Shown here: in pieces, positions 31,992-40,042 of the stretch
Layout: every line of letters begins with the position of its first letter
Numbering within the stretch: the first letter of the stretch is position 1
Source of the DNA: an uncultured Blastocatellia bacterium
GTDB lineage: Bacteria > Acidobacteriota > Blastocatellia > Pyrinomonadales > Pyrinomonadaceae
Assembly (NCBI GenBank): GCA_946480785.1
Contig: CAMLLD010000048.1
Location: forward strand, 1-51,441
Direction of reading: 5' to 3'
DNA: 51,441 nt
Notes under the pieces: model-generated
Seen by the model: only the letters and a program-made list of their open reading frames with translations
Database searches by the model: none
Told to the model about the DNA's origin: nothing
Translations under genes and position numbers: made by a program

Positions 31992-34814
31992 CTACGACGG
32001 GGAGTTCTGTGGGTCAGTGCATAATTGATCAATTTTCATATCGGGTACTTGCAACTGACTTTGCGTCTGCGCTCGCTTCCATTCGTCGATTTGATTGCAC
32101 ACCTTCATTGCACACGACGTATCGTTATTTCGAAGAAATGCCTCACTGGCAAATTCAGCTTGTAAAATCGCTGCGTGGAACTGTCCTATTCCAGCGAAAA
32201 ATGTGGCTGACTCGAACAGAGCATCGGGATAATCGTGCATATCCTTGCTCTTTTGGCTAACAATGACTCTCGTTTGCATATACGCCTTCGCGCGAGCAAG
32301 GTCTTTCCATTCTGCAAATGAGTCGGCAAGATGCTTGAGAGCGTGAAGTTGCTTGCTCACGATTCCCATCAAGCCCCCTATTCTTACTTGGTCTTTAAAC
32401 GTTTTTATGGCTTCGTCACGACGACCAGCCTTTACATAAGCCTCGCCCGCCTTGCACAACGTGTTGAATTCATGATTTAGATTACCGGTAAGTTGGGCCA
32501 CGTTGCGAGCCTCATCGAAAGAAAGTATCGCTAGATCTATCTCCCCGGCGGCGACCAACATGATTCCCTTATCACCCAAAGCATTCGCCTCTCGATGTCG
32601 ATCACCTACTTCACGGGCAAGCTGCAATTGCCTGTCGAAAGCGGCGATCGCCTTTTGCGGCTCGTTCAATTCCATATACGCTTCACCAAGCTGCCCCGCA
32701 GCAAGCACCTCCCGATGACGGTCGCCAATTTCTTGAAGAATACCGATGGATTGCTCAATCCGTTGAATCCCTTTGTCAGTCTCGCCGATTTCGGCAAGCC
32801 ATAATCCGGATGTTGACAACGCTTGTGCCGCCCAATGTTTGTAACCAAGCTTTTGAAAGAGTTGTGCTGCTTGCTCGCTTAGAGAAATTGCTTGGCTGCG
32901 GCTACTTTTGCCGTAAACATTCGCCAAATTCGCCAGTCCATTAGCTTCTTCAAACTGATTTCCCTCCTTACGAGCGTTATCTATTACCCATTGAAGACGT
33001 TCGACGGCTAGGTTGGTTTCTCGTAACCCTGAGTACGCCAATCCAATATCCGCAATAAGTCTCACTTCATTTTCATGTTTACCTAAATCACACCAAATCT
33101 GCTTTGCGCGTTCATAGCATTGAATGGCATCGTACAACTTCCCTGAATCTGCCAACGCGCGACCTAAGTGCTGGTAAGCAATGGCAACTCCATTTTGGTC
33201 GTCCAAGGAATTCGCAAGATCTATTGCCTCACTGAAGACCTGTTCGGCGGAATTGTATTCCCCTACTGATTGATGGATAAGGCCTAACAAAGTTAGAGGG
33301 TTAAGTTCTGCTTCTCGGTTGTTGAACTGTTCAGCAATCGAGATGGATCGTCGACACCAAACCTTTAGCTCATTGGGAGGGAGGCGGTTAAGAAGTATGT
33401 TGCCGCCTCGAGTTGTGTAGCTCCAACAGATCTCAGCAACATCGTCAGCTCTCTCCGCATCGTTTGAAGACCAACCCCAGCCCCGTCGAATATTTTCACT
33501 CTCACGGTTGAAGATTTCCAATCCCTGCGAATGAATTGGCCCGCTCTGTAGGTACAGCTGATTTGCTTGAGTCAGCACATTTAGATAGTGCTGAGCGAAT
33601 CGCTTTTCTGAGTTAAAGATCTCTTCATTTGTGGTTAGCGATCTCCCAAAAATCCGAACAAGTTCGTGCAATCGATAGCGTTTGTTCTTCTTGTCAAATA
33701 GCACCAGACTTCGCCGCACCAAATCGCTCAGCTGTTGATGGTTTTCATCTCTACATATAATTTCCTCCGCCTGGGAGTCGAAGGAGGTAGAGAATACAGC
33801 CAGTTGCCTAAACACTGCAGCCGATTCCTCTGATAAACGCGCGTAGCTCAAATTGAAGGACGCCCTAACACTAATATCCACCCCTTCTGTTCCCAGCTTC
33901 TCAAGTCGAGTCCGTTCGTCACGCAATTCATTCGCAAAACTGGAAGGGATTAAATCGACGGTTACTGCCAACAAGCTCCCAGCCGCACGTATTGCTAACG
34001 GCAAATATCCGCAGAGTTCACAGATTTCATCAGCGACAGCCGAATTGACTCCTGTTGCTATCGAGGAGAGTAGTTCGCGCGCCTCTGTTGGAGAAAACTC
34101 CTCGACAAAAATGTTTTTTATCCCTGGCAATGCAATTGGAGTACGGGATGTAACAACCATGCTACACCCTGGTGGCGGACGCAGAGGTGCGACTTGCGCA
34201 GCGTCCGCTACATTGTCTAAGAACAAGAGCATTCGTTTGTCGCTCAATAAACTCCGATAGAGATTGCTCAGTTCGTCGATGTTGTCTGGTAACTTTCCCT
34301 CAAGCCCCCTGACAGCGCGCACACACTGTGCCATTACCTCGGCGGGTTCACGCGCCGTTGTGGTAGTACCGCGCATATCTATAGTCAATTGTCCATCAGG
34401 GAATCTTTCTCGAAGCAACGTGGCCACTTGTAAAGTTAATTCAGTTTTGCCAATGCCCCCCATGCCACTGATACAGATAACTTCACTACCATGTGCCCCC
34501 AAGACCATTTCCAATTGCTTAATCTCGTTTTGACGACCGACAAAATCTGCAAGCGGCGCTGGTAATTGAAAAAGCGAGCGGCCACGCTCCAGGATATTGC
34601 GGAGCACCTGGGCCAACTCTTCTTTGATAACGATATTGATATTATTATCGCCGATGACATTGCCGTCACCAGCAATATGGATACGTGCTTCTGTAACGAG
34701 TTGTGAAGCCATTGATAAAGGCAAAGCACGTATCTGTGCGAGAAGACTCGAAATTTCTCCTTCACTTAGTTTGCCTTCAATGGCGTGTATTATTGTCTTG
34801 GGTGTAATGTCCAA
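31992..34814 (-). CDS. STAND NTPase: NB-ARC with TPR repeats and an N-terminal G/N-rich signalling-type motif
   Basis: A 940-residue NLR-like protein. Residues 1-45 are helical. Residues 47-62 hold the motif IAGDGNVIGDNNINIV. The NB-ARC NTPase follows, with P-loop GMGGIGKT (117-124), Walker B MLLFLDN (195-201), sensor VVTSR (220-224) and GLPL-type CGYLPLAI (268-275), then a winged-helix part (about 310-420). The C-terminal half (about 490-890) has around ten TPRs (for example AIAYQHLGRALADSGKLYDAI). By analogy with NLRs, TPRs would sense a trigger and the NTPase would oligomerise. The TTG start at 34814 is nine bases after the upstream gene, which carries the same motif. The region is AT-richer than its surroundings, suggesting transfer. 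Confidence 0.9.
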   Translation of the reverse strand: MDITPKTIIHAIEGKLSEGEISSLLAQIRALPLSMASQLVTEARIHIAGDGNVIGDNNINIVIKEELAQVLRNILERGRSLFQLPAPLADFVGRQNEIKQLEMVLGAHGSEVICISGMGGIGKTELTLQVATLLRERFPDGQLTIDMRGTTTTAREPAEVMAQCVRAVRGLEGKLPDNIDELSNLYRSLLSDKRMLLFLDNVADAAQVAPLRPPPGCSMVVTSRTPIALPGIKNIFVEEFSPTEARELLSSIATGVNSAVADEICELCGYLPLAIRAAGSLLAVTVDLIPSSFANELRDERTRLEKLGTEGVDISVRASFNLSYARLSEESAAVFRQLAVFSTSFDSQAEEIICRDENHQQLSDLVRRSLVLFDKKNKRYRLHELVRIFGRSLTTNEEIFNSEKRFAQHYLNVLTQANQLYLQSGPIHSQGLEIFNRESENIRRGWGWSSNDAERADDVAEICWSYTTRGGNILLNRLPPNELKVWCRRSISIAEQFNNREAELNPLTLLGLIHQSVGEYNSAEQVFSEAIDLANSLDDQNGVAIAYQHLGRALADSGKLYDAIQCYERAKQIWCDLGKHENEVRLIADIGLAYSGLRETNLAVERLQWVIDNARKEGNQFEEANGLANLANVYGKSSRSQAISLSEQAAQLFQKLGYKHWAAQALSTSGLWLAEIGETDKGIQRIEQSIGILQEIGDRHREVLAAGQLGEAYMELNEPQKAIAAFDRQLQLAREVGDRHREANALGDKGIMLVAAGEIDLAILSFDEARNVAQLTGNLNHEFNTLCKAGEAYVKAGRRDEAIKTFKDQVRIGGLMGIVSKQLHALKHLADSFAEWKDLARAKAYMQTRVIVSQKSKDMHDYPDALFESATFFAGIGQFHAAILQAEFASEAFLRNNDTSCAMKVCNQIDEWKRAQTQSQLQVPDMKIDQLCTDPQNSPS

Positions 34815-34823
34815 TGTAGTGGT

Positions 34824-35291
34824 TTACTTATCTTTCTTACTTACCAAGTTCACGTTGCCATTACCAATAACAATGCCATCCCCAATCAATACGGTATTGT
34901 TGCTGGCTTGGTCGCCAACGTTCACGTTTCTTGAATCTTCGATGGTCGTTGAGTGTGCTTGCGTTAGAATCTCCGAAAGGTCGCGTAATAAACTGGGGTT
35001 GTCATTCAACGCCTCCCGCAAATACAGCCTAAGAGTCTCCTGAGCTGCATGCTCTTGAGGATTAGTTAGTGCAGACTCGACCGCAATGGGTGTTTCAGTT
35101 TTTGTTCCGCGCAATTTTTGCCAAATACGATGTGCCACGTGCCAGGCTCTATCACCCAGCTTATTAGCGGCGGTTTTCCCGATCTGCTTTGCCGCTTCGT
35201 CGCCTGCGGAGCTGCCTAACTGTTTTAGGTAAGGAGACGCCATAATCAGGTAGGGCACCACTGCCTCCACCACTTGAGTTATCTCGATCAT
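34824..35291 (-). CDS. Helical effector-like protein with C-terminal G/N-rich motif paired with the STAND gene
   Basis: A 155-residue protein. The first 25 residues are amphipathic to hydrophobic (ITQVVEAVVPYLIMASPYLKQL). A helical middle has the AWHVAHRIWQKLRG segment and ETLRLYLREALNDNPSLLRDL, a layout seen in a widespread family found beside NTPase conflict genes. The tail (122-150) is NVNVGDQASNNTVLIGDG, then IVIGNGNVNLV. Residues 135-150 align with 47-62 of the neighbouring STAND protein (xxGDGxVIGxxNxNxV). This would suit a membrane-acting or scaffolding effector recruited by the oligomerised STAND protein through stacking of the motif. The function is inference. The gene is first in the pair, nine bases ahead of the STAND start. 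Confidence 0.78.
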   Translation of the reverse strand: MIEITQVVEAVVPYLIMASPYLKQLGSSAGDEAAKQIGKTAANKLGDRAWHVAHRIWQKLRGTKTETPIAVESALTNPQEHAAQETLRLYLREALNDNPSLLRDLSEILTQAHSTTIEDSRNVNVGDQASNNTVLIGDGIVIGNGNVNLVSKKDK

Positions 35292-35904
35292 TTCGTATCA
35301 CCTTTCGTTGCCGGATCAAGACAATCGTAACTTAGTACGACCTCCCCCATTAACTGCTTCGTATTCCCACACTTTTATTTCTCCAATAGATCATCTTACC
35401 ACTGTCCCAACTGTTGTAGTCCTATGCGAAGAGTGCTTCGCATCTGAATTAAGGGAATACGCCATCCCCCGCTCGCGTTAGTTGTCTTGCACTGGCTAGG
35501 GTGGCCAGGGCATTAAGCCTTCAAAAAGGATAAGGCCGCCAGTGACACTGAGCGGCCACTCTCACGATGTCAGATGTTAATTCTAAACTCGGCTGACATT
35601 TCGCTCAGCATTCCAGAACTGCATCGCTCGGTGTGGGGCGGTCTATGAAGGTAAACGTTCTTTGGGTGGCGTACCCTCGCCCCCCGCAGTCGTTATCTTT
35701 GCTCGGCACGGTCGAGTTGTAGGTTTCAAGGAGGAAGTTGTTTTTTCGCTTACACAGGATTCAGTCGTGCAAGGTTGATGACGCTCTAACGCTTGCCATC
35801 CCCCTCTAGTGAGGCTGCTACTAAAGACATTGTTTCATCTGCGCAGGGCCGACTTGCCGACGTGTCAGACTATGGACAAAAGACGACATAGCCTGTCGCA
35901 ACGG
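35292..35904. other. Gene-free interval of about 610 bp
   Basis: No supported coding sequence. It contains one imperfect hairpin (GGCCGC/GCGGCC with an inner CAGTG/CACTG, 35534-35557) followed on the minus strand by a T run (35523-35527), a possible minus-strand terminator. What transcript it would serve is unclear, because the tRNA upstream has its own terminator; an uncharacterised minus-strand RNA in 35560-35900 is conceivable. Confidence 0.5.
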
Positions 35905-35940
35905 AAAAACGGCAGGTCCAATATTCCATGGAACCTGCCG
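35905..35940 (-). terminator. Terminator of the tRNA-Lys gene
   Basis: An 8-bp stem CGGCAGGT/ACCTGCCG with a 15-base loop, followed on the minus strand by TTTTT (35905-35909), begins 18 bp downstream of the tRNA 3' end. Confidence 0.8.
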
Positions 35941-35958
35941 CAAATTATTCCTAATGAA

Positions 35959-36034
<76 letters not shown>

Positions 36035-36090
36035 ATTCGTGTGACGCGGGAAATTATACGTGGCGGTAGGGGAGTGTCAAGCAAGTGAAG

Positions 36091-36157
36091 TTCGTTACGT
36101 GTGTTGACTGTTTGTAACTGTGCGATGTTCGTTACGTGTGCTCGCTATTCGTTACAT
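36091..36157. repeat. Three short direct repeats TTCGTTACRT
   Basis: TTCGTTACGT at 36091 and 36128 and TTCGTTACAT at 36148 lie in the 284-bp gap upstream of tRNA-Lys and downstream of the receiver gene. They could be protein-binding sites for the tRNA promoter region; nothing else is seen in the gap. Confidence 0.4.
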
Positions 36158-36318
36158 GACCTGACCGTGTTTGTAGTGTACAGAGATGCTAGATGCGGGG
36201 AGAAGCACCTGTACGCTGTTTCGTTCGAAGTGATCTAATTCCTTGTGAGCCGAGCTACAACGCTACTACGCTAACTGCGCGATTGCGCTAACAGCGCTGC
36301 TGCACTACTCGCAACCAA

Positions 36319-36708
36319 CTACTTCGCCGTGGCGCACTCGCTGTTCGCCAACAGCTTCTGCACCGCGTCAATCAATCCATCAATGTCAGGCTTCGCAACG
36401 TACGCTGCCGCGCCCGCTGCGATCGCTTCGCGTCGATGAAGCTCATACGCGTCGCCGCTGTAGAAAATGCAGGGAACGCCGGGGGTGAGCTCCTGCAAAC
36501 GTTGACACAACTCCAACCCGGTGGCGTCGGGCAGCCGCCGGTCGAGCACGTACAAATCAAACTGCTTCTTCGCTGCCACACGACACGCTTCCTCCATCGT
36601 CGCGGCAGTCTCTACTTGATAGTCTTCCTTCGCCAGTAATAACTCGAGCATCTCGGATGTATCGTGATGATCATCCACGCAAAGAACGCTACATTTCGCA
36701 GCAGCCAC
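36319..36708 (-). CDS. Stand-alone response-regulator receiver protein
   Basis: A 129-residue single REC domain with no output domain. The acidic pocket is D12-D13 in CVDDHHD, the phosphoacceptor Asp is in YVLDRRLP, the switch residue is the Ser of FYSGDA, and the conserved Lys is present (VAKPD). Such proteins act as phosphotransfer intermediates or bind partners directly. No histidine kinase is encoded nearby. It is transcribed alone, between tRNA-Lys and the MerR-TPR gene. Confidence 0.9.
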   Translation of the reverse strand: MAAAKCSVLCVDDHHDTSEMLELLLAKEDYQVETAATMEEACRVAAKKQFDLYVLDRRLPDATGLELCQRLQELTPGVPCIFYSGDAYELHRREAIAAGAAAYVAKPDIDGLIDAVQKLLANSECATAK

Positions 36709-36880
36709 AGGGAAACCTCCTACCTTGGGGTCAGACTCGTTATCTAAGGGAAAAATCGAACAAGCCTTGAAAGGGCCTTCGGATTGTACTGCATTCTGGA
36801 AGCGAACGGAAATTCACCCTTTGATTTAAATACCTCGGTAATTCGGATCGTTACCTTTCTTGCGATCCAAGTACCAGAAC

Positions 36881-36903
36881 GGTGGGCAGCCCTCCTGCCC
36901 ACC
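36881..36903. terminator. GC-rich hairpin after the MerR-TPR gene
   Basis: A perfect 9-bp stem GGTGGGCAG/CTGCCCACC with a five-base loop, ten bases beyond the stop of the minus-strand gene at 36914. There is no T tract, so it may be a stabilising hairpin or repeat element. Confidence 0.45.
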
Positions 36904-36913
36904 GCCAGCAATC

Positions 36914-37720
36914 CTACTGTTTTTGCGTAAACGGCGACGGACTCTTCATCGCTTTCAGCAGTTGGTTAAGTACTTCCAAGTCCTCATCCTCCGGTTCCAA
37001 CTGGCGATACTTTTCGAGCGTGGCAGACGCGGCTTCCAAATCCCCGAGCTTGTGGTAGACCAGCGACAGGTTGAAATAAACGAGGGAGAACCCTGACTCG
37101 ATCTGCGCCGCCGCTTCGTAGTGCAGCTTCGCTAATTGCAAATCGCCCGCGTCGTAATAAAGGTTGGCGAGATTGTAGTGGGCTTCAACGTGTCGCGGAT
37201 CGTTCTTCAACGATAGCGTGAAGTTGTCGAGCGCGGCGGCGAGCTGGCCGCGTTCGAGATTGAGGATGCCCAGGTTGCAATAGGCTTCCGCGACGTTGTC
37301 GCCTTCGTTGATCGCTTCAACGTAGTGTTCGGCCGCTTTCGGATCGCCCTGCTCGTGCAGCAGCAACGCTTCTTCAAACGGCGTCAGCAAACGCGCGAGC
37401 CGGCTGGTCTCGACGCGAAAGAGATTCAACTGTCCCTGAAGCTCGGCTTCGATCTGCCGAATCGAGTGTCCCTGCGCGCGCAACTCGCGCACGCGACGAA
37501 ACTGCGTCAACGCCTGGAAGTCGTAAACGAAATCAGGCGTTTGCGAAGGCGACGAAGCATGAATGATCCCCTGTTCGGTCCAACGCCGGATCGTCTTCTC
37601 GCTCAGACCGAAGAGCTGTTTGATCTCTTTGACGGTATAGGAAGATTTGACAGGTTGATAACCTGCCTTGGAAGGCACGGGTGAGGGAAATGAGATTACC
37701 TTCGGACTCGGATCTTTCAT
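36914..37720 (-). CDS. MerR-type HTH protein with TPR repeats
   Basis: A 268-residue protein from ATG 37720 (an in-frame TTG two codons earlier is less likely). Residues about 27-95 form a MerR-type winged HTH (YTVKEIKQLFGLSEKTIRRW, then GIIHASS, LTQFRRVRELRAQGHSIRQI). Residues about 125-260 hold four TPRs (AEAYCNLGILNLERGQLAAAL, VEAHYNLANLYYDAGDLQLA, LVYFNLSLVYHKLGDLEAA). The combination suggests a transcription regulator controlled by protein binding. It lies 27 bp downstream of Ku on the same strand and may be co-transcribed with it. Similar MerR-TPR proteins recur in acidobacterial genomes (recalled). Confidence 0.85.
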   Translation of the reverse strand: MKDPSPKVISFPSPVPSKAGYQPVKSSYTVKEIKQLFGLSEKTIRRWTEQGIIHASSPSQTPDFVYDFQALTQFRRVRELRAQGHSIRQIEAELQGQLNLFRVETSRLARLLTPFEEALLLHEQGDPKAAEHYVEAINEGDNVAEAYCNLGILNLERGQLAAALDNFTLSLKNDPRHVEAHYNLANLYYDAGDLQLAKLHYEAAAQIESGFSLVYFNLSLVYHKLGDLEAASATLEKYRQLEPEDEDLEVLNQLLKAMKSPSPFTQKQ

Positions 37721-37747
37721 CAGCAACGAAAAATTGTGGCGGACAAT

Positions 37748-38629
37748 CTACCCGACTTTTCGCTTCTTCGCAGCGCGCGGCTTGACCAACGTGATCTGCG
37801 GCTTTTCTTTCTTCGCCGCCGCCGGCGCCTTCACCATCGGTTTACGACTCGATGCCTGCAAACTCTTCTTCAGCGCGCTCATAATATCAAGTCTGGGAAC
37901 TTCTTCAACCTCCATTTCCGTAACCTGCCGGCCTTTGATCTTCGAATCGATCAGGTCGCGGAGCGCGGCGTGATAAGCGTCGGCAGTGTCGATTTCTGAA
38001 AGCGTCGTCGCCATCTCCTGCACGAGCGTCGTCGCGAGTTTCAACTCGTTCTTGTTCAACTTCGTCGCGTCGAGCTGCTGCACCTTGTCGACCTCGGGTA
38101 CGTCTTCCATCTTGCGCAGCTCGTGCGGGTAATGAAGCTTCTGCAACACTAGCCCGTCTTCATGCGGAAACACGGCCACGAGATCTTCACGATCGCGCAG
38201 CACCACTTTGCCGACCGCGATCTTGCCCGTCTGTTTCATCACTTCGCGCAGGAGCGCATACGGCTTCTCGCTAACTGCTCCGTCCGGTCCGGCGAAATAC
38301 GGTGCGTCGTAAAACGTCGTCGGGATCTCGTCGCGATCGACGAAGCCGACGATGTCCACGGCCTTAGTAGTCTTGATTTTGATCTTGGCGATGTCTTCCG
38401 GTTCAACTATCGCGTAGCGATCGGGTTCGTACTGATAACCCTTCGTGATCTGATCGTTACTGACGACGTCGCCACACTTCTTGCAGCGCTTGTCGTAGCC
38501 GATTGGACCAAAGTCGTCGCGGTGCAGTTGGTTGAACTGGATCTTCTCGCTGGTCTCGATAGCGTTGTAGATACGAACCGGAATGGCAACCAGCAGGAAG
38601 CGTATGTGACCTTTCCAGATAGATCTCAT
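37748..38629 (-). CDS. ku: Ku DNA end-binding protein (non-homologous end joining)
   Basis: A 293-residue prokaryotic Ku homologue. It forms a homodimeric ring on double-strand breaks and recruits LigD. Family hallmarks are the start MRSIWKGHIRFLLVAIPVR, the RCKKCG zinc-ribbon-like segment, YDAPYFAGPD, and ELKLATTLVQEMA near the end of the core. A basic Lys/Ala/Pro tail (from about residue 255, VKAPAAAKKEKP) matches the extended C-termini that bind DNA in some bacteria. No LigD is encoded in this window. Confidence 0.96.
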   Translation of the reverse strand: MRSIWKGHIRFLLVAIPVRIYNAIETSEKIQFNQLHRDDFGPIGYDKRCKKCGDVVSNDQITKGYQYEPDRYAIVEPEDIAKIKIKTTKAVDIVGFVDRDEIPTTFYDAPYFAGPDGAVSEKPYALLREVMKQTGKIAVGKVVLRDREDLVAVFPHEDGLVLQKLHYPHELRKMEDVPEVDKVQQLDATKLNKNELKLATTLVQEMATTLSEIDTADAYHAALRDLIDSKIKGRQVTEMEVEEVPRLDIMSALKKSLQASSRKPMVKAPAAAKKEKPQITLVKPRAAKKRKVG

Positions 38630-38648
38630 ATTGGTCTCCTGATGCGAA

Positions 38649-38671
38649 AGCGCGGGCTATAGACCCGCGCT
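38649..38671. repeat. Inverted repeat upstream of Ku
   Basis: AGCGCGGG/CCCGCGCT, an 8-bp perfect stem with a seven-base loop, lies 20-42 bp upstream of the Ku start codon. It could be an operator or leader hairpin of Ku, or part of the end of the kinase operon. Confidence 0.4.
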
Positions 38672-38690
38672 GGCCCGTATTATGCGGTCG

Positions 38691-38715
38691 AAAAGACCTT
38701 TAGTAAAGGCTTTTT
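38691..38715 (-). terminator. Terminator of the kinase operon
   Basis: CCTTT/AAAGG extended by AAAAG/CTTTT with one bulged base lies 21 bp past the stop of the FHA kinase gene (38736). On the minus strand it is followed by a CTTTT run. Confidence 0.55.
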
Positions 38716-38735
38716 GTGCCACGGATGGGACAGAC

Positions 38736-40040
38736 TCAGAGGCAGTGCAACAGGGCGTTGCGCATGGCGGTCGCTGTTTGCCAGCGTTGCGCAGGATCTT
38801 TTGCAAGCGCGCGGTCGACGATCTCGCAAACAGCCGGCGGCAGGTGCGGCGCGCGCTGTCGCAACGGCACCGCGGGTTGTTCGAAGATGGCCCGAATCGT
38901 GTCGTTCACGCTCGATTTGTTCGTGAGGTCGAGGGCCAAAGAACCCGATAACAGGCTGTACGCAGTCATGCCCACGGCGTAAATGTCCGACTGCGGTTTG
39001 ACGTCGCGAAAGTTACGCAGTTGCTCGGGCGACATGTACGCCAGCGTACCCGCCATCTCGCCGGCCATCGTCACGCCGCTCATGCCGGAATGCGCGAAGC
39101 TCTTCGCGAGCCCGAAGTCAGTCAGCTTCGCCACGAGATGCGGCGAGCGGCCCGAGACGAGAATGTTCTGGTCCTTGAAGTCGCGATGAATGTAGCCCTG
39201 CGCGTGCGCGTAGGAGAGTGCTTCGAGCGATTGCGAGACGATCGCGATGCCGTCGTCGTAAGGCAAACAGCCGCCGCTCATTTCGGCAAGCCTGCAGGCG
39301 TCGGAGCCGTCGACGTATTCGCTCACAAGGTAGACCACGCCGTTGTGCGTGCCGCGATCGATAAACTCGACGATGTGCTGGTGCTTCAACGCCGCCGCGA
39401 CGTCGATCTCGCGCATGAAACGGCGCAAGGCTTTTTCGCTCACTGCAAACTCCGGCAAGAGCGTCTTGATCGCGACTGCGCGTCCGGTGCTTTGTTGCCG
39501 GCCGAGCATGACCGAACCCATGCCGCCGCGTCCCAAAAGTTTGACTGTGTCGTAGCCGGGTATCGCCTGCGGCGAACGCTTCAACTCGATGCGGCAGTCT
39601 TCACAAAGAAACATGAGTTGCTCGTCGGGCGCCGAGGCCTGGGCTTGCTCGCGCCGGCCGCAGTTCAAGCATTCGACCATGACGAGCACAGGGCGTCGTG
39701 GTAATGCGTCCTGGGTTGTTTCCGAAAGATCGCTCGTGTCGTTGGCGATGACTTCGACGATCAGGATCGTCTCGCCGCATTGAATGCGATCGCCGTCGTT
39801 GAGATCCGCATGCGCGACGCGACGCCCGTTGAGAAACGTTCCGTTCGTTGAATTGAGATCGCGCAGAAACGAACGCGGCGGATTTATTTCCAACAGGCAA
39901 TGATTGCGTGAGAAGTAACGATCGTCGGGCAGGCAGAGATGCGCGTCGCGGCTACGGCCGATCAGGAAGCTGTCGTGTTGCGTGAAAGAAAAGATCCGGC
40001 CTTTGTAAGGACCGGCGATCACTTTCAGGTTGACTTGCAT
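38736..40040 (-). CDS. FHA-domain Ser/Thr protein kinase
   Basis: A 434-residue cytoplasmic kinase. The N-terminal FHA domain (GRSRDAHLCLPDDRYFSRNHC, LRDLNSTNGTFLNGRR) binds phosphothreonine. A small zinc-ribbon-like patch (ECLNCGRREQ to LCEDCR) links to a Hanks-type kinase with LGRGGMGSV, AIKTL, HRDFKDQN, TDFGLA and MSPEQL. The activation segment is intact, so it should be active. There is no transmembrane helix, unlike PknB-type kinases. It is the last gene of a six-gene minus-strand operon, two bases after the zinc-ribbon membrane protein, which may be its substrate or partner. Confidence 0.93.
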   Translation of the reverse strand: MQVNLKVIAGPYKGRIFSFTQHDSFLIGRSRDAHLCLPDDRYFSRNHCLLEINPPRSFLRDLNSTNGTFLNGRRVAHADLNDGDRIQCGETILIVEVIANDTSDLSETTQDALPRRPVLVMVECLNCGRREQAQASAPDEQLMFLCEDCRIELKRSPQAIPGYDTVKLLGRGGMGSVMLGRQQSTGRAVAIKTLLPEFAVSEKALRRFMREIDVAAALKHQHIVEFIDRGTHNGVVYLVSEYVDGSDACRLAEMSGGCLPYDDGIAIVSQSLEALSYAHAQGYIHRDFKDQNILVSGRSPHLVAKLTDFGLAKSFAHSGMSGVTMAGEMAGTLAYMSPEQLRNFRDVKPQSDIYAVGMTAYSLLSGSLALDLTNKSSVNDTIRAIFEQPAVPLRQRAPHLPPAVCEIVDRALAKDPAQRWQTATAMRNALLHCL

Positions 40041-40042
40041 TG

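Noticed and set aside
36091..36157. A replication origin or iteron array from the TTCGTTACRT repeats
   Set aside because: Only three short copies with unequal spacing and no AT-rich unwinding element or initiator gene.
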